Positions 48,898 through 60,885 of a stretch of DNA of 64,000 nt are shown here, one piece after another (positions within the stretch are counted from its first letter, which is position 1; each line of letters starts with the position of its first letter). The notes below the pieces were generated by a model. That model searched no databases. It had not been told where the DNA came from and worked only from the letters and a program-made list of their open reading frames with translations. The stretch comes from Brevipalpus yothersi (lineage: Eukaryota; Arthropoda; Arachnida; Trombidiformes; Tenuipalpidae), in the NCBI GenBank assembly GCA_003956705.1, contig QZCP01000088.1, positions 82,346 through 146,345 of the forward strand. The letters are read 5' to 3'. The position numbers and the translations under genes are program-made.

Positions 48898-49478
48898 GGA
48901 GAGTGTCTTTTGAGGACCGATTTGTTGCGCTCTGAGGAGAAGAAAACTCAACATTTTGCAGTATCAATAGATTGAGGTCATTTTTCTTCTTTATTTCAAG
49001 CACTTATGACTGTTAGCGCAGATTAATCAAATAGTATTACAGTATTACTTTTACTTCTCAGCAAATACACACTAACTCTCCAGAATGTCAATTGATCTTA
49101 TTCTATTGTGAGAAGGCTATCACTTCCTCAGGAGATGAGGTCTATTTCTTGCCAAGAAATCAATGAGAGAAAATAAGAAAGAAAGAGAGAGAGGTGCATG
49201 AAACTTTTTGAAAAGATCAGAGTGAGAGAGAGAGTGAAGGACCTTTTCACAGTCTCGGATATTTTTCTCTGGATGAGAGAAGAAAATGATTTGCTTTTCA
49301 AAGAGAAGACCAAGTATGTTTTGTAAACAGTGACGATTGAGTTTCTAGGAAAAAAAGTTCTAGTAGATGGAAAAAGCTAGTAAGAAAATGAAAAAGAAAA
49401 AGAATATACATCTTATCTTATAAGCAAACTAACCAGTTTGAATTGACAAACCAGCATTCATCTTCTCAGCATTCTGTG

Positions 49479-49522
<44 letters not shown>

Positions 49523-51389
49523 TCACAATCATTTCATCCCACATCTGATTCATTCGCCTGAACATAGTCTCATTTATGCTTGTCAGAGCAGGACTACTAA
49601 TCGCTTGCTCTTTGATCCAGGGCCATCAAGGAGAACAAAAGCTTGGGTCGGTTGATCCTGATTCTCGTGGCATCACTTTCCTCCTCACTCGCTCTTCTAT
49701 CCAAAGAGACTGGGATCACAATTCTTCCAATCTGTATACTCTTCTATTTGTATCATGTTTTCGAACTTTCCATGGAACGAAACGCTCTCATCTGGTTCGA
49801 TATAAGGTAAGAATAAGACTAAGCATCAGATGGCTCAGAGAGAGAGAGAGAGAAAGATTCTCGTAATTGTCAAACTGAAAGCCTCTATGCCCACTTCGTT
49901 TGCGTGTTTGCGAATCGTGTCTAAGAGGCCATCAACAGATAAGGACCCTGCCATGAAATAATGGCCATTTTGTCTGCAAGTGTCTTGATGAGGTCTTCAT
50001 TTCCCGCCAAAATGGCACTTTATTTCTCTCTTTCTCTCTCTCCCTCTCTTCCCTCTCTCATCTCCTTTATATACACTAAGTTTCTCATTTTTTGTTGAAG
50101 CAGATGAAATTTTGCTTTCATTCACATTGTCATTGTGAAGTGAGCTACCGTGTCGTGATACTTGCGATTGTTTTGGTGCCAAATGCTTTAATTTTACTAA
50201 TGTTAGTCTCATCTAGGGTCCGATGAAATGTGTTCAGTTCGCGTGATAATATGATATGAGCAAAAGCATTGTTCCTAGTGTGTATTAAAGAGAGAAAAAG
50301 GAGGACAGAGAGGGAGAAAGTGGAGCTCGAATGAATATGAGCGTGTTCTGATGATCATTTAATCTTGAGAATGTGACAAACAAGAGAATACAGTTTTGAA
50401 AGGTGGAAACTCTTTTTCTTTTTCTTTGATCTGTTTGTCCAAGAGAGAAAGAAATTTCCACTTCCAATACTTTATTCTATGCTCTATTCGAGCAAGTAAC
50501 GAGGTTTTGAGTAAAGAAGAAGAGGCACGAAAGAAACTCTGAAAATAGATTCTCTGTGAGTGAGTGTGTGTGTGTGGTTTCACAATCATTTTCACTAGTG
50601 CATTTCAGTCGATTCTAATTCATCATCTGTCGAAGATTGAAGCAGGATTTTCAGCCTGATTCAGGCTTAATTAGAGCTTAATTCGATCTGGATCTGAATT
50701 ACGCGATGTGATTTCCAATGCGAACACAAGTCATGATACAAAAACCGAGCAGCATTGATTATAATTCCAAACACATTCACTTCTGTTTGTTTGTACAGCC
50801 TGGCAAGAGAGTAAGCCAGTTGACTGCAATATTTTTACTTCCAGTCCCTTAGAATTGAGCAAATACCCATACCTTAGAATGTTCAAAAAACTTGCACATA
50901 TTATTGAAAGGTTGAGAAAGAGAGAGAGAGAGAGAGAGAGTGAGGAGAATCCTCCTCTCTCTGAGCAAAATTTTGTATGGCTGCTGACCGAATGAATAAT
51001 ATATGAGACTCATTCATGGTCAGAATAAGGAGGTTGGTGGAAAATTCGAACATCTCCATGCAAGTTCAAAACATCAGACACCTTCTACTGAACCCTAAAG
51101 TATACCGATTAGAAGCCTATTTTGCTTCAACTCTATTTCCTGATTCGTGGAAGATGATTTTCACAATTGATTTCACCCTCTATACCTTATCCTTCTTACA
51201 TTCTTGATTCCCATGATCATCTTGGGTGGTAGATCAAAATGCATTGTTGTTAGGCATTCCAAGCGTGTCCATGTTTTGATATGAAGCATAGAAAGCAGCT
51301 CATAAATTCTACTGACCCTTAGGCAAACCAATTTATGTCCTGTGTAACTCATAACTCTCGTGATAAGATGATTCTCTTTCGCATACACA

Positions 51390-51436
<47 letters not shown>

Positions 51437-51763
51437 TATGCCTCAGGTCATAGAATCAGCTGAAGCTGCGAAAATATCAGGGTTTGATTTGTGTGTCCAC
51501 CCTAATGGACCAGCTCTTTTTCTTTCTATCTCTATTTCTCTTTCACAGCTTTTCTGACATTCACATAGTTAGATCTATGATAATAATTCTCATATACTGC
51601 ATTAGAAGCCACTGATTGAAGCATCATCAAGCGTTAATGAATGAAAGTGGGACTTGGTAATGTGATATTAACTAGTGAAGTAGGAGAAACTGAATAAAAA
51701 GGACTCATAATGAGCCAATGTTACAGGAGTACACAGTAGAACTTGGCATATTGACTATCATTT

Positions 51764-51815
<52 letters not shown>

Positions 51816-54501
51816 GAGAATAGAGAATGAAGAGGGAATACATGGGAGAAATACTTTTTGTTTTAGCTTTTGTTCCATCTTATATTTTTATTATTGAAGG
51901 AGAAGAAAAAGATGGAGAAACGAAAAGTGTGTATGTCTCGACTCAGATATGAGCCTCTAAGGAGCCACAATATTCATATATTCAATGCATAATGGTTGCA
52001 ATAGATTGTGAACATGATTTTGCTTTTGTTCATAGGTCTACCATCGAGAGGTTTGTGAATCCATTCGGCAAGCAAGACAAGAAAAAAACATTGCACAAGA
52101 TTAATTTTGAGTGTTCCCTACACTCATTCGGACCCCTTATTATACCTGTGATCACGGTAAGTGCTCATTCTTCATCCTCATCCTCATCCTTCTCTTTCTC
52201 TCACTTTCTCTCTCTCTTGCTATCCATCAGCATCTTTATTCATCTCTCATCATTGTATGCACGGATTCTTTTTCTCACCCTTAACTTCTCAGCACATTTG
52301 TGTGTGTAGTGAGCCCAATTTTTGACGATTGTTACATCATTTGTGTTTACATATCGACATGAATGCTTTTCCAGATTGGAATGTATGAGTTTGTTCATAC
52401 ATTCAAATTACTTCATTATCATCTCCATCATAGACATACACAGCATCCAGCCTTTCCGTTTGCCTATTCTATCTTATCGCACTATTCATTATTCCAGTGA
52501 TGATGATTGTAATTTTCATGTCTTTCTTTACACATTTACGGTCCCTGCACTGAGTAAACTACTCTCTCTCCCTCTCTCTTTCTCTTTTGAAATCGGACGA
52601 GGTTTCCTATTCTTCTAGTCCTCTGACAACATCTATCTTCCTTCCCTATTTCACGAGAATCTCTTCCTTTCTCTCTCTCTTTCTCTTCATTACTCAATCC
52701 CTTGCATTCTCTTTTGGCTGCTTTTATTCCCACGCTGGAAACCACCATATTCTAAACTGGAAATACTGTCAAATACACACTTACACACATATATACAAAA
52801 TCTTTTCGACATGTGAAACCCGGATTTTGGAACAAAAAACAGTTGATATCTCTCCTCTGGTTTCGATTGAGCATGCTGTATGGTTCACTGCCATTCTTCA
52901 GCGAGCAAGACAATCCGGCCGCTTTCTCGGATTCCCATCTAACAAGGTATAATTATACTTTCTTTTACCATCTCAAGCTGCCAATCTTTGCTAATAAACA
53001 GCCATAATTCGCTAGAAAATGAAGGAACTCACTTACAATAGAGGAAGTGAAGATATATATTCGAGGAAAACTATTGTGCCTTTGAGAGGGAAATTACTAT
53101 CAAACATTGTGTGTGAGAGGGAGGAAGAGGGAGATGCTTGAAAAGGGTTTTCGAAGAGGCTGAATTGACTAATAAGATTCCCTTTGGGCTGCCATACTCA
53201 ATTCTAAGACCAATGGATCTTTTATTTCCTCTAAGTGAATGTTCATGTGAATTAAAAGAGCTTCTTCAAGAAACTTCAACTGGATCAATCAAGGAAGAAG
53301 GATTACAGGAAAATAAATTGACACGACTGATTATCCTGATTTTTAGGTAATTTTTCTCACTTTATCGTCCTATTTTCAGTTTCGAACGATACTAACTAGG
53401 GAAAGAAAAGACGGTTGAGTTCAAAGTACTCAAATCACTATCGAATAAGGATTATCTCTATTGAGTTCTTTTTATGACAATGTTTTTCAGATTTCTTTTC
53501 CTCTCTTGACAATTTGACATGCCTTTTCAAGTCATCTTATCCAGTGTTTTTCAAGTGATAGCAGTTCTCTTCTTCAATGTTTGTTGTTCGATTTTTCGAT
53601 AGCTGTAGTTTCATGCTCCATTATCACGCTTCCCATGATACATGAGCCTATGAAGTGATCATTTTCGTATCAAAAACTTTAGTCATACCAGTCAGATCAC
53701 ACTGAGAGCCCTTTTTGCCATCTTTTCTTATGGAAAATTCGTTTTTTAACAATTTTAAATTCAACTAGAGAACTCTTGAAAGTTCTATGGTCTCATCTTT
53801 AGAATGTGTCACAAACAGATATCAACACTAACAGTTTATCTCTATGCTATTAAGATTGATCTCTGAATTATATCAAAAGTATTAGCTGTAACACTTAGAG
53901 AAGCCTTTCAACCATGAATTCAGTCAGATGATTTGAAAAGTTTTACATAAAATATCAATAAAGAATCCAAAGTAATGTGTGAAAAATTTTGATATTTTAA
54001 TCAAAGTAACAGTGTTGCATTTAGAAGCTGGAGAATAATGTTGAAGTAAAAAATATGAGATGGGCATAATAATTTCAGGGAAACCTTACTGCAAGAGAAG
54101 GAGGTGATCAAATTGGCAGTGATAATCCAAGATTACAAACCTATTGACTCTACTTTTTGATCAGAATTTGGAAGATTTATAACTTTGAGTGGCTTTTAGT
54201 ATTTGCTTGATCTCTTCCCCCCTACTTCGCCTACACTAGACAGGCTATATATATATATATATATATATAAAGATCCTGTCAGGCAACAAAATCAAAACTA
54301 TCGATTAATCGGCCACATTTTCCACATGATTTTGCTGACGATACAAATGTGTGTAGATAGAGGAAATATATTAGGTTTCTTGGACTGGCCTCGAGCTACC
54401 CATGAAGCTTTTAATAATATGGACCGTGCTTTTGTGGATGATTTTGTGTCCTATTAGTCTTGATTTCTCCACCTCTCTCTCCTTGTTCCCTTACACGGTG
54501 C

Positions 54502-54574
<73 letters not shown>

Positions 54575-55492
54575 ACCTCTATCACCATGAAAGGCACCAT
54601 CATTCCATTGAAAAAGTACTGCTTCGGGCAGACCTCTTAGACCTCTCCATACACCGAGACTTTTCTTTCTCTTTCTCTCTTCTCACTTAGTTCTGAGGAG
54701 AGAGAGAGAGAAAATCCCATTGGGATGGCGCATGTTAGGCAATTGTCATGAGAAGCTATCATCTGACGCCAATGTATCGAAATCTACTATCTTGCTTTTA
54801 TTTCTATTCGAATTCTTCAAACTCTTGATCGGTAAGCCTTTTTCCCAATCATTCCCTCTTCTATGGAGACTTGATCGATTCATATTGATCTCGTGCTGCA
54901 CTTCACTCAGCCTATTAGCAAGTTTGTGATTTTCTCCTCTCTTTTATGCTCTCTCTCTTCTACCAATGATGGCACAATCCAATATTCGCCCTGAGACTGT
55001 CTCAAGTGGAATCAGATTGAGGAAAGAGAGACAGAGAGGATGAATTGATGGCAAAAATAGTGTACCCTGAATGGGGGATTAAAATGAAATGGAAGAATAG
55101 CAGGAACAGTAAGAATAGTGAGAATAGAAAGAGAGAAAGAGAGAAAGAAAGGAAGAAAGAAAAAACAACTGCCATCAGCTAGCATTAAGTGGAAATAAAA
55201 AGTGACTCATAAGCTTACCCAAGATATCATCAGATTCGATCCCAAACTCATCTTTGCTTTACTGAATGCTCCTTTTTCTTCTTGTTCTATTCCTTCTTCT
55301 TCTCATGAATGTGTAGCATTTATTGTCCCTATTCTTTACTCTAACAAACTTCTTGTCGCTCTTGATCGTGGTAAATGGGAAGCGGAATGAGATCAAGGCA
55401 AAACGAAACCATTTCCTGGAACAATCAAGACCTGCTAGAAATGAGAAGATGGCAAGAAGATAGAGAGAGAAATAGTGAAGAAATAAGACAAG

Positions 55493-55538
<46 letters not shown>

Positions 55539-57079
55539 AGCCAGTCTTAAGGGGCTTGTATTCCTCTTTTTCCGAATGATAAAAAGGACGTCAAATCATT
55601 GAGTGGCCAGCAAGAGAGAAGGCTCAAATGAAACACACTCTCAAGATAACTTGTATGCTTTCAGATATACATGTACTTGATAGAGAGAATATATATATGT
55701 ATTTTCTCTTATTCCTACATCCATAGGAATGTGAAGAGTAGGAATGAGAAAAAGTTTGAATCAACAGAAAGTAACATGCTTTCTATTGAGAAAATATTGT
55801 GAATTCATTTATAGCGAAACCTGCTTAGCTTGACTAGATTTTTATTCATCCCTTATTCACTATGGAATGAAAATATTTGTGAGTTCAAGAGATCTTTGCT
55901 TACGCTTTTTCTTCTATTCCTCTTCACCTCAATTCCTTCCCAACTTTTGGATGTTAGTTTGCTGAGTTTGAATATTTCCTTAAGGAAAAATGAGAGAAAC
56001 CAAATTTTCTTCCCTCTGTAGTGGCAAGAAAAATCTCAGATGTTAGCTTTTTTTGCCGTTGCTCCTTCAAATTGTTTTTTGATGAATTTTATAAGCAGTA
56101 TATTTTTTTGAATTCAATAATCAAAATTTGTTTCCTCTCTAAATGAAATCAGCTTCACCCAAAATTTGAAAGTCAAATTATCTTGAGCATGTGTTTTTTT
56201 GTGCACCAAATGCGCTAAACTCAAGCTGTGTGCATCAAGTTTAATAGCTTTACCTTACCTGGAAGGCGGAAATACCATTAGTTCGATCTTTGGAAGAAGG
56301 ATTTTTTTTTCTCCCCAATACTCTGAAAATTTCGAAACTTAGGGAATTTAGAGCATTAGGGAACTATTGATGTGAAAAATAAACTATAAATAAATACATC
56401 TTTCTTCCAATTACAAGCGAAAAAGTTTCAAGTACTCGGGATATGGAACGAAAAGTTTTACCACACTTTTCACATCTGGGAATTGATATTTACGCTTCTA
56501 GTACTGTGAAGGAAGAAGAATATTGCTATATAGCAGAATTATTTCTCTCGCTCTTTCCTACAACCTGGGGCTCTGTAAAATTCTTGAGCATATTAAATAA
56601 GGTGTATAGAGAACTTGATTGCATTCTCTACCTGGAGCACATTATTTCCTCTTCCTCCCCCTCTCTCTTCCTGGAAAATTCTGTGCTTAGAAAGGAAAAA
56701 AGATTCTCATTACTTGTGGAACCAAGTTTTTTATCCCATCAAATCAATATAAGAGAGGCCCACGGCCATTCAATGGCCCTCTCTCTCTTCCTTTTCCTCT
56801 ATTAACAATTGTACATCCTTTTGTTTTTTTCTTTCCCCATGATATTCCTTAACTTTTTTCTTCGCTCTCTCTCTCTGTTTCTCTCTCTTTCTCGTGCCCA
56901 TAGCTGACTCATTTCAGCCACTTGCCTTTATTTCCTTCTCATCCATTTCCCTCATGAGCCATCTTCGATCGGAAAAACTTATTTGTAATTCTTTATCAGA
57001 ATGAAGCAGCTTCTAATCTGAGCGAAAAACTCCCTCGAGCCTCTACACTCAGCCATGCAAGAGTAAAAACTGTTAAGGA

Positions 57080-57127
<48 letters not shown>

Positions 57128-60100
57128 CTTGTGAGGGAGTGAATGAAGAAATACTCATTCCACCCACCATTTGGACTGTGCAATCAACGACACACAAGCA
57201 ATCATGATTCTAAGTGGAGAAGAATTTACTTTCAAACCCTCTTCACTATCACTGGTGGATATGGATAAAAGCACAAGTTCAAACATGTACACAGGATAGA
57301 AGCATACATACTTTGATATTCCGTGGAAAATGAAGTCGAAATCACTTGAGACTTTCTGCGATACTTGCATGTTTGGCAGCAAATATGTTATTCTCTCTCA
57401 CACACGCATACAGCTCTAAAATCATCATCTTTATTCATCATCCTCTTCTTGTCTTATTTTACACACAGACTTTTAACTTACTTATACTTATGTGCCTTCA
57501 ATGGACGACTACTCGTTCTTCCATCCACTCTCGCTTATGATTGGCAAATGGGAAGTATTCCTTTGGTTCAAAGTTTACTTGATATTCGAATTTTAGAGCT
57601 TTTATTGGCCATTGGTATCCTATTTGCTCTAATTTGGGTCAATTTTCAAAGAATCATCAACGTTAGCCGTGATTCAAATAATGCGGTGGAATTTAAAGAG
57701 GAAGGCAAAGAAAAGTCTCAACAGCAACAACAACAAGTAAGTAGCCATCAATTGTTGATTTAACTGGCTACATGTCAGCATGGTGATCTATTTGATGGCC
57801 ATTTGATTGTGTCCATGTCTTTTTACGATATAAAACGTTTTCCATTCTATTTTGAAGCATAAAATAAATAATCCAGCTTGGAGTAAGAAAAAGAAGAATT
57901 TTATCCAGGTCAGCTGTGTTTAAAGGCTACTAAAAATTAGATTGTTGACCCTATTATTGCCTTTGCCCAGTTAGGCCAACCAAGACGAATGAAACATTTG
58001 AGCTCATCCATTAACTGGTGTGAATCATTCAATTATCTTACTCAACAGTAGCAACAAGGCATCTTGGCTAAGGAAAAAGTGGAAGAGAGAAAGAAGACAA
58101 ATCTGTCACACATAATAGAGTGACATGGTCACTGGTTGACTGTTGTCTCCGTTAAATGAGCTGAAAATTTATTTTTCACATGATAGTGTTCATCGAATTA
58201 CTGTGAATATTATTATTATTATGGTGAAAAGGGATGGGAAAAAGAAGAATTCTCATGATGTATTGGAAAATTATCGAAATCATCATCAAAATTTCCAACA
58301 GTCAATACATAGTGTTGAAAGATTTTTCATCACCAAACGTGAGAAGAATACACATAATGTTGTATATGAAATATTTTTCCTGTGCTCGGTCACAAAACCT
58401 TATAAGGAAAGTGACTCAAAAATCTTTGGGCAAAAAATATCATTTTCATATACACACAATTTTTATGACTAGTATTAAGGTTATTCATGGGAAAAATATA
58501 ATGGATGACATTCAGCGGAAATCTAGTAGCTGGCAAAGCAAGAGAAAAAAACCTTAGAGCTTGAATAGAAGGCTTCATGTTGATCGAAAGAAATCCTCTC
58601 TCTCTTCTCTGGAGAAGTTGCTAACTTTTTTTTTCTTCTCTTTTCTCTCTTCATCAGGCCATCATTTATCGCCTTCAGTTCTTGGGATTATGTCTCTTGA
58701 TAATCCCTTTTATCCCAGCATCTAACTTGTTCTTCACTGTGGGCTTCGTGGTTGCAGAACGAATTTTATACATTCCTAGGTAAAAAAAGCACTTTTCACT
58801 TGGTTCAAAAGTTTATTTGAATAGCATCTCTCTCTTTCTCTCTCTTTCTTTCTTTCTTTCTCTTCTACTTCACCTCTTTCACTATTCCTTTCAGTATTCC
58901 TTTCTATATTCCTCCAATGAACACGATTATTCATCAAAAGTGTGTGCCTTAGGTGAAAGGCGATGTGATGTTTCTATTCATTCAATCCTCTGCTCAAGAG
59001 TTCAACAGTGTCAACATATGCAGATCAGTTTGTTCTACTTTCTTCACTCTCTATTGCAACTCTGTTTCCTAACTTTCCCTCTCTCTTTACTTAATAACAC
59101 ATACATACAGTCTCTCTATATATATGTGTTTCCTCCTCTTTTAGATTGAAAAATCATGAATTCAGGCTTCTTTCATTTCATCATCTAACAAATTAGTCCT
59201 CCTTTGAGGAAAAAATTTTCCCAATGAATTGAGGCTTGAAATGATTGGAAACAAATACAAGATAGATTGAAATAAAATGTTGAAAATTCTCTGGCTGGAT
59301 AGTTGATTTATTAGACTTGTGTTGATTTACATTGTTTTTCTTTTTTTCTCTCTTTCTCTCACTCTTTTCTAATAGCCTCGGGTTTAGTATTATTTTTGCT
59401 ATTGGATATGAGAAAATATTGGATCACATGTCTCGAACGAAAGGAGAACAAGCATACCGTTACACAAAATTCGCATTCTATTGCCTCATTTTTGCCTTCT
59501 CAATAAAAACTGTTTGCCATAATCATGTGTGGTTAACTCGTGAAACTTTGTTTCGGTGAGTACACGGTGATATATACATATATATACACACACATATACA
59601 TATACATGTAGTCACAGTTTTACATAGAATCTAATTTTGGAACTTTTTTTCAATTGCTAATCAATCAAACACACATTTATACTGATAGACTGTTACTGCT
59701 TGCTCTTGACAGGTCTGGTGTGAAAACAATTCCAAACAATGCCAAAATGCATTATAATTATGCTAACCTTTTACGTGATTTTGGGAAAACTGAATTAGCT
59801 ATGCACCACTATCGAACAGCTTTGAGGTGAGTTTCTCTCTCTCTTTCTCTCACTTTCTCAGTTAAAACTATGATGAAAAATATATACACTCCGCATTCAT
59901 CATCAAAGTGACATACGAATCATTCAAATTGACGCTCATACAAGACACACACTCACATTACAAAATTCAGTAACCCATCAAGTGGCTGTTTGCATGATGC
60001 TGTCAATTAGAAACTCATTGAAATTCAAGTGAAGAGTGTAAAAATTTATCAAGCCCAATGGCTACCACTACCACCACCTACTACCACCTTCTAGGCAAAG

Positions 60101-60885
60101 AATTTTGATAATCATAATTCTCATCATCATCAGCATCACTGTAATGATAATAATGATTCCGTTCTTTTTTCACCCACTCAACTTTGACATTAGCCTATGG
60201 CCAAATCACGAAAGCTCTTGGAATAATTTGGCAACATTGCTAACAGATCCACAAGAAGCTGAACAACACTTGAAGCAAGCTCTTCACATAAATCCATACC
60301 ATTCGAAAGCTCATTTCAATCTTGCATGTATTTACAGGTAAGCATCACTTGAATTTTGAACGTGAGCTGGAAAGAGAGAGAGAGAGAGAGAGAGAGATGA
60401 CTTTTTAGGGTTTTGGTGCATTTTTTTCTTCTTGTTCAATTCTCATTCTCATTTTTTTGTTCAATATTCTCGATCCTTTGCATGACTTTGCATGAAGGGT
60501 TTTTCTGGATGTTATGTATGAGTGTATGTGTATGGCACGCAAAACATAGTCACTTGTGAAAGAGTGAAAAAAGAGAAAGAAGCAGAAGAAGATGAGTTTT
60601 TGCGGCTCAATAGAGCTTGCACAATGATAACAATGATGAAGATGATTGAATTCATCCATCACTTTGATGACAGCAAAAAAGGACTACCACGTAAAGCAGA
60701 AGCTCTCTTCAAGCGGAGTATTCAATTGGATTCAACGTTTGCTGAGCCTCTATCCTCACTGGCTTCCTTGTACTCTGAATTGGGCAACTACAAAGATGCA
60801 AATGAGCTTCACTTAAGAGCTCTTCACATACAGCCCAATAATCCTGATATGATCAACAACTATGGCGCTTTTCTCCATAGAATGG
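36163..60885 (+). CDS. TMTC1: TMTC1-type ER protein O-mannosyltransferase with TPR repeats (3' partial)
   Basis: Twelve exons are visible: 36163-36590, 45895-46090, 46605-46678, 49621-49806, 52036-52156, 52843-52946, 57469-57736, 58658-58779, 59376-59555, 59713-59826, 60194-60337, 60674-60885. All phases agree; 716 codons, with the rest beyond the window. The family spans the ER membrane several times, with TPR repeats in the lumen, and O-mannosylates cadherins using dolichol-phosphate mannose. Seen in order: a first span, the luminal [11 protein letters not shown] with the GT-C acidic pair (D95-D96), [42 protein letters not shown], the DUF1736 block ([11 protein letters not shown] to [10 protein letters not shown]), [20 protein letters not shown], then TPRs from about residue 566. 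FSEQDNPA and the VHDD form favour TMTC1 over TMTC2-4. The ATG at 36163 is the first in an otherwise stop-bounded frame. A ten-fold range of intron sizes is notable. Confidence 0.95.
36591..45894 (+). other. TMTC1 intron 1
   Basis: 9.3 kb, the largest intron here. It is poorer in long microsatellites than the SLC4A11 introns; a (GA)n lies at 39852-39889. Antisense frames at 41404-41622 and 44606-44854 are free of low complexity but unrecognised. A small G+C-richer patch lies at 45160-45240. Confidence 0.75.
39852..39889. repeat. (GA)n microsatellite
   Basis: About 19 units in TMTC1 intron 1. Confidence 0.93.
45895..46090 (+). CDS. TMTC1: TMTC1 exon 2
   Basis: Residues 143-208: [40 protein letters not shown] and [10 protein letters not shown]. 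The HPIHTEA motif is invariant in TMTC proteins. Acceptor tacag, donor gtaagt in phase 0. Confidence 0.95.
46091..46604 (+). other. TMTC1 intron 2
   Basis: 514 bp; no feature was recognised apart from the splice sites. Confidence 0.85.
46605..46678 (+). CDS. TMTC1: TMTC1 exon 3
   Basis: Residues 209-232: [20 protein letters not shown] then FTFM. VGRADIL is the conserved TMTC motif. Acceptor ctcag, donor gtaaga in phase 2. Confidence 0.95.
48838..48894. repeat. (GA)n microsatellite
   Basis: About 28 GA units in TMTC1 intron 3. Confidence 0.95.
49481..49519. repeat. (TC)n microsatellite
   Basis: About 19 units, 100 bp before TMTC1 exon 4. Confidence 0.94.
49621..49806 (+). CDS. TMTC1: TMTC1 exon 4
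   Basis: Residues 233-294: [40 protein letters not shown]. The SKETGIT motif sets the frame; a longer open frame at 49576-49866 in another phase is a shadow. Donor gtaaga in phase 2. Confidence 0.95.
51393..51434. repeat. (CT)n microsatellite
   Basis: About 21 units in TMTC1 intron 4. Confidence 0.94.
51769..51811. repeat. (CT)n microsatellite
   Basis: About 21 units, 224 bp before TMTC1 exon 5. Confidence 0.94.
52036..52156 (+). CDS. TMTC1: TMTC1 exon 5
   Basis: Residues 295-335. A basic loop ([11 protein letters not shown]) leads into [11 protein letters not shown], the start of a membrane span that continues in exon 6. Acceptor catag, donor gtaagt in phase 0. Confidence 0.9.
52157..52842 (+). 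other. TMTC1 intron 5
   Basis: 686 bp, CT-rich in places; no feature beyond the splice sites. Confidence 0.8.
52843..52946 (+). CDS. TMTC1: TMTC1 exon 6 (DUF1736 start)
   Basis: Residues 336-369: [20 protein letters not shown] then [14 protein letters not shown]. The acceptor (aaacag) has a poor pyrimidine tract, but it alone gives phase 0 and a continuous hydrophobic span with exon 5. Donor gtataa in phase 2 is weak. Confidence 0.9.
53146..53346 (+). other. Possible cassette exon inside TMTC1 intron 6
   Basis: 201 bp, open in the frame set by exon 6, starting after aaaag and ending at a donor-like gtaatt. Its entry and exit phases both match the exon 6 / exon 7 junction. The peptide (for example [24 protein letters not shown]) is not low complexity. 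Inclusion would add 67 residues inside the conserved DUF1736 block, and the acceptor has no pyrimidine tract, so it is probably not constitutive. Confidence 0.2.
54245..54269. repeat. (TA)n microsatellite
   Basis: About 12 TA units in TMTC1 intron 6. Confidence 0.92.
54505..54571. repeat. (TC)n microsatellite
   Basis: About 33 TC units in TMTC1 intron 6. Confidence 0.95.
55497..55537. repeat. (CT)n microsatellite
   Basis: About 20 units in TMTC1 intron 6. Confidence 0.94.
57085..57124. repeat. (GA)n microsatellite
   Basis: About 20 units, 345 bp before TMTC1 exon 7. Confidence 0.94.
57469..57736 (+). CDS. TMTC1: TMTC1 exon 7 (DUF1736 end, glutamine run)
   Basis: Residues 370-459: [31 protein letters not shown], a membrane span, then a charged loop ending in six Gln encoded by CAA/CAG right up to the donor gtaagt. 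The Gln run has no counterpart in vertebrate TMTC1 as I know it. Confidence 0.95.
57737..58657 (+). other. TMTC1 intron 7
   Basis: 921 bp. Overlapping plus-strand open frames at 58143-58557 have no recognisable domain. Confidence 0.75.
58658..58779 (+). CDS. TMTC1: TMTC1 exon 8
   Basis: Residues 460-499, ending [23 protein letters not shown]. This is the most conserved membrane block of the TMTC family. Acceptor catcag, donor gtaaaa in phase 2. Confidence 0.96.
58780..59375 (+). other. TMTC1 intron 8
   Basis: 596 bp, CT-rich near its start; nothing else was recognised. Confidence 0.8.
59376..59555 (+). CDS. TMTC1: TMTC1 exon 9
   Basis: Residues 500-559: [15 protein letters not shown], a second hydrophobic span, then [13 protein letters not shown], the family motif just before the TPR region. 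Donor gtgagt in phase 2. Confidence 0.95.
59713..59826 (+). CDS. TMTC1: TMTC1 exon 10 (TPR)
   Basis: Residues 560-597: [20 protein letters not shown] then [17 protein letters not shown], the first TPR unit. Acceptor gacag, donor gtgagt in phase 2. Confidence 0.96.
59827..60193 (+). other. TMTC1 intron 10
   Basis: 367 bp; nothing was recognised beyond splice sites. Confidence 0.8.
60194..60337 (+). CDS. TMTC1: TMTC1 exon 11 (TPR)
   Basis: Residues 598-645: [40 protein letters not shown] and FNLACIY. The short LTDPQEAEQ turn matches the shortened second TPR of TMTC1. Confidence 0.96.
60338..60673 (+). other. TMTC1 intron 11
   Basis: 336 bp with a short GA run at about 60371-60396; nothing else was recognised. 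Confidence 0.8.
60674..60885 (+). CDS. TMTC1: TMTC1 exon 12 (two TPR units; last visible exon)
   Basis: Residues 646-716: [57 protein letters not shown]. Donor gtgagt in phase 1. The next TPR exon must lie beyond 64000. Confidence 0.95.

Larger units (their letters stand above)
46679..49620 (+). other. TMTC1 intron 3
   Basis: 2.9 kb with a (GA)n at 48838-48894 and (TC)n at 49481-49519. Nothing else was recognised. Confidence 0.8.
49807..52035 (+). other. TMTC1 intron 4
   Basis: 2.2 kb with (CT)n at 51393-51434 and 51769-51811. Nothing else was recognised. Confidence 0.8.
52947..57468 (+). other. TMTC1 intron 6
   Basis: 4.5 kb with (TA)n at 54245-54269, (CT)n at 54505-54571 and 55497-55537, and (GA)n at 57085-57124. 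It also holds a frame-compatible cryptic exon at 53146-53346 and a 120-codon plus-strand open frame at 56443-56805, neither recognised. Confidence 0.75.

Noticed and set aside
49576..49866. 96-codon plus-strand open frame over TMTC1 exon 4
   Set aside because: The conserved SKETGIT frame of exon 4 is in a different phase, so this is a shadow.
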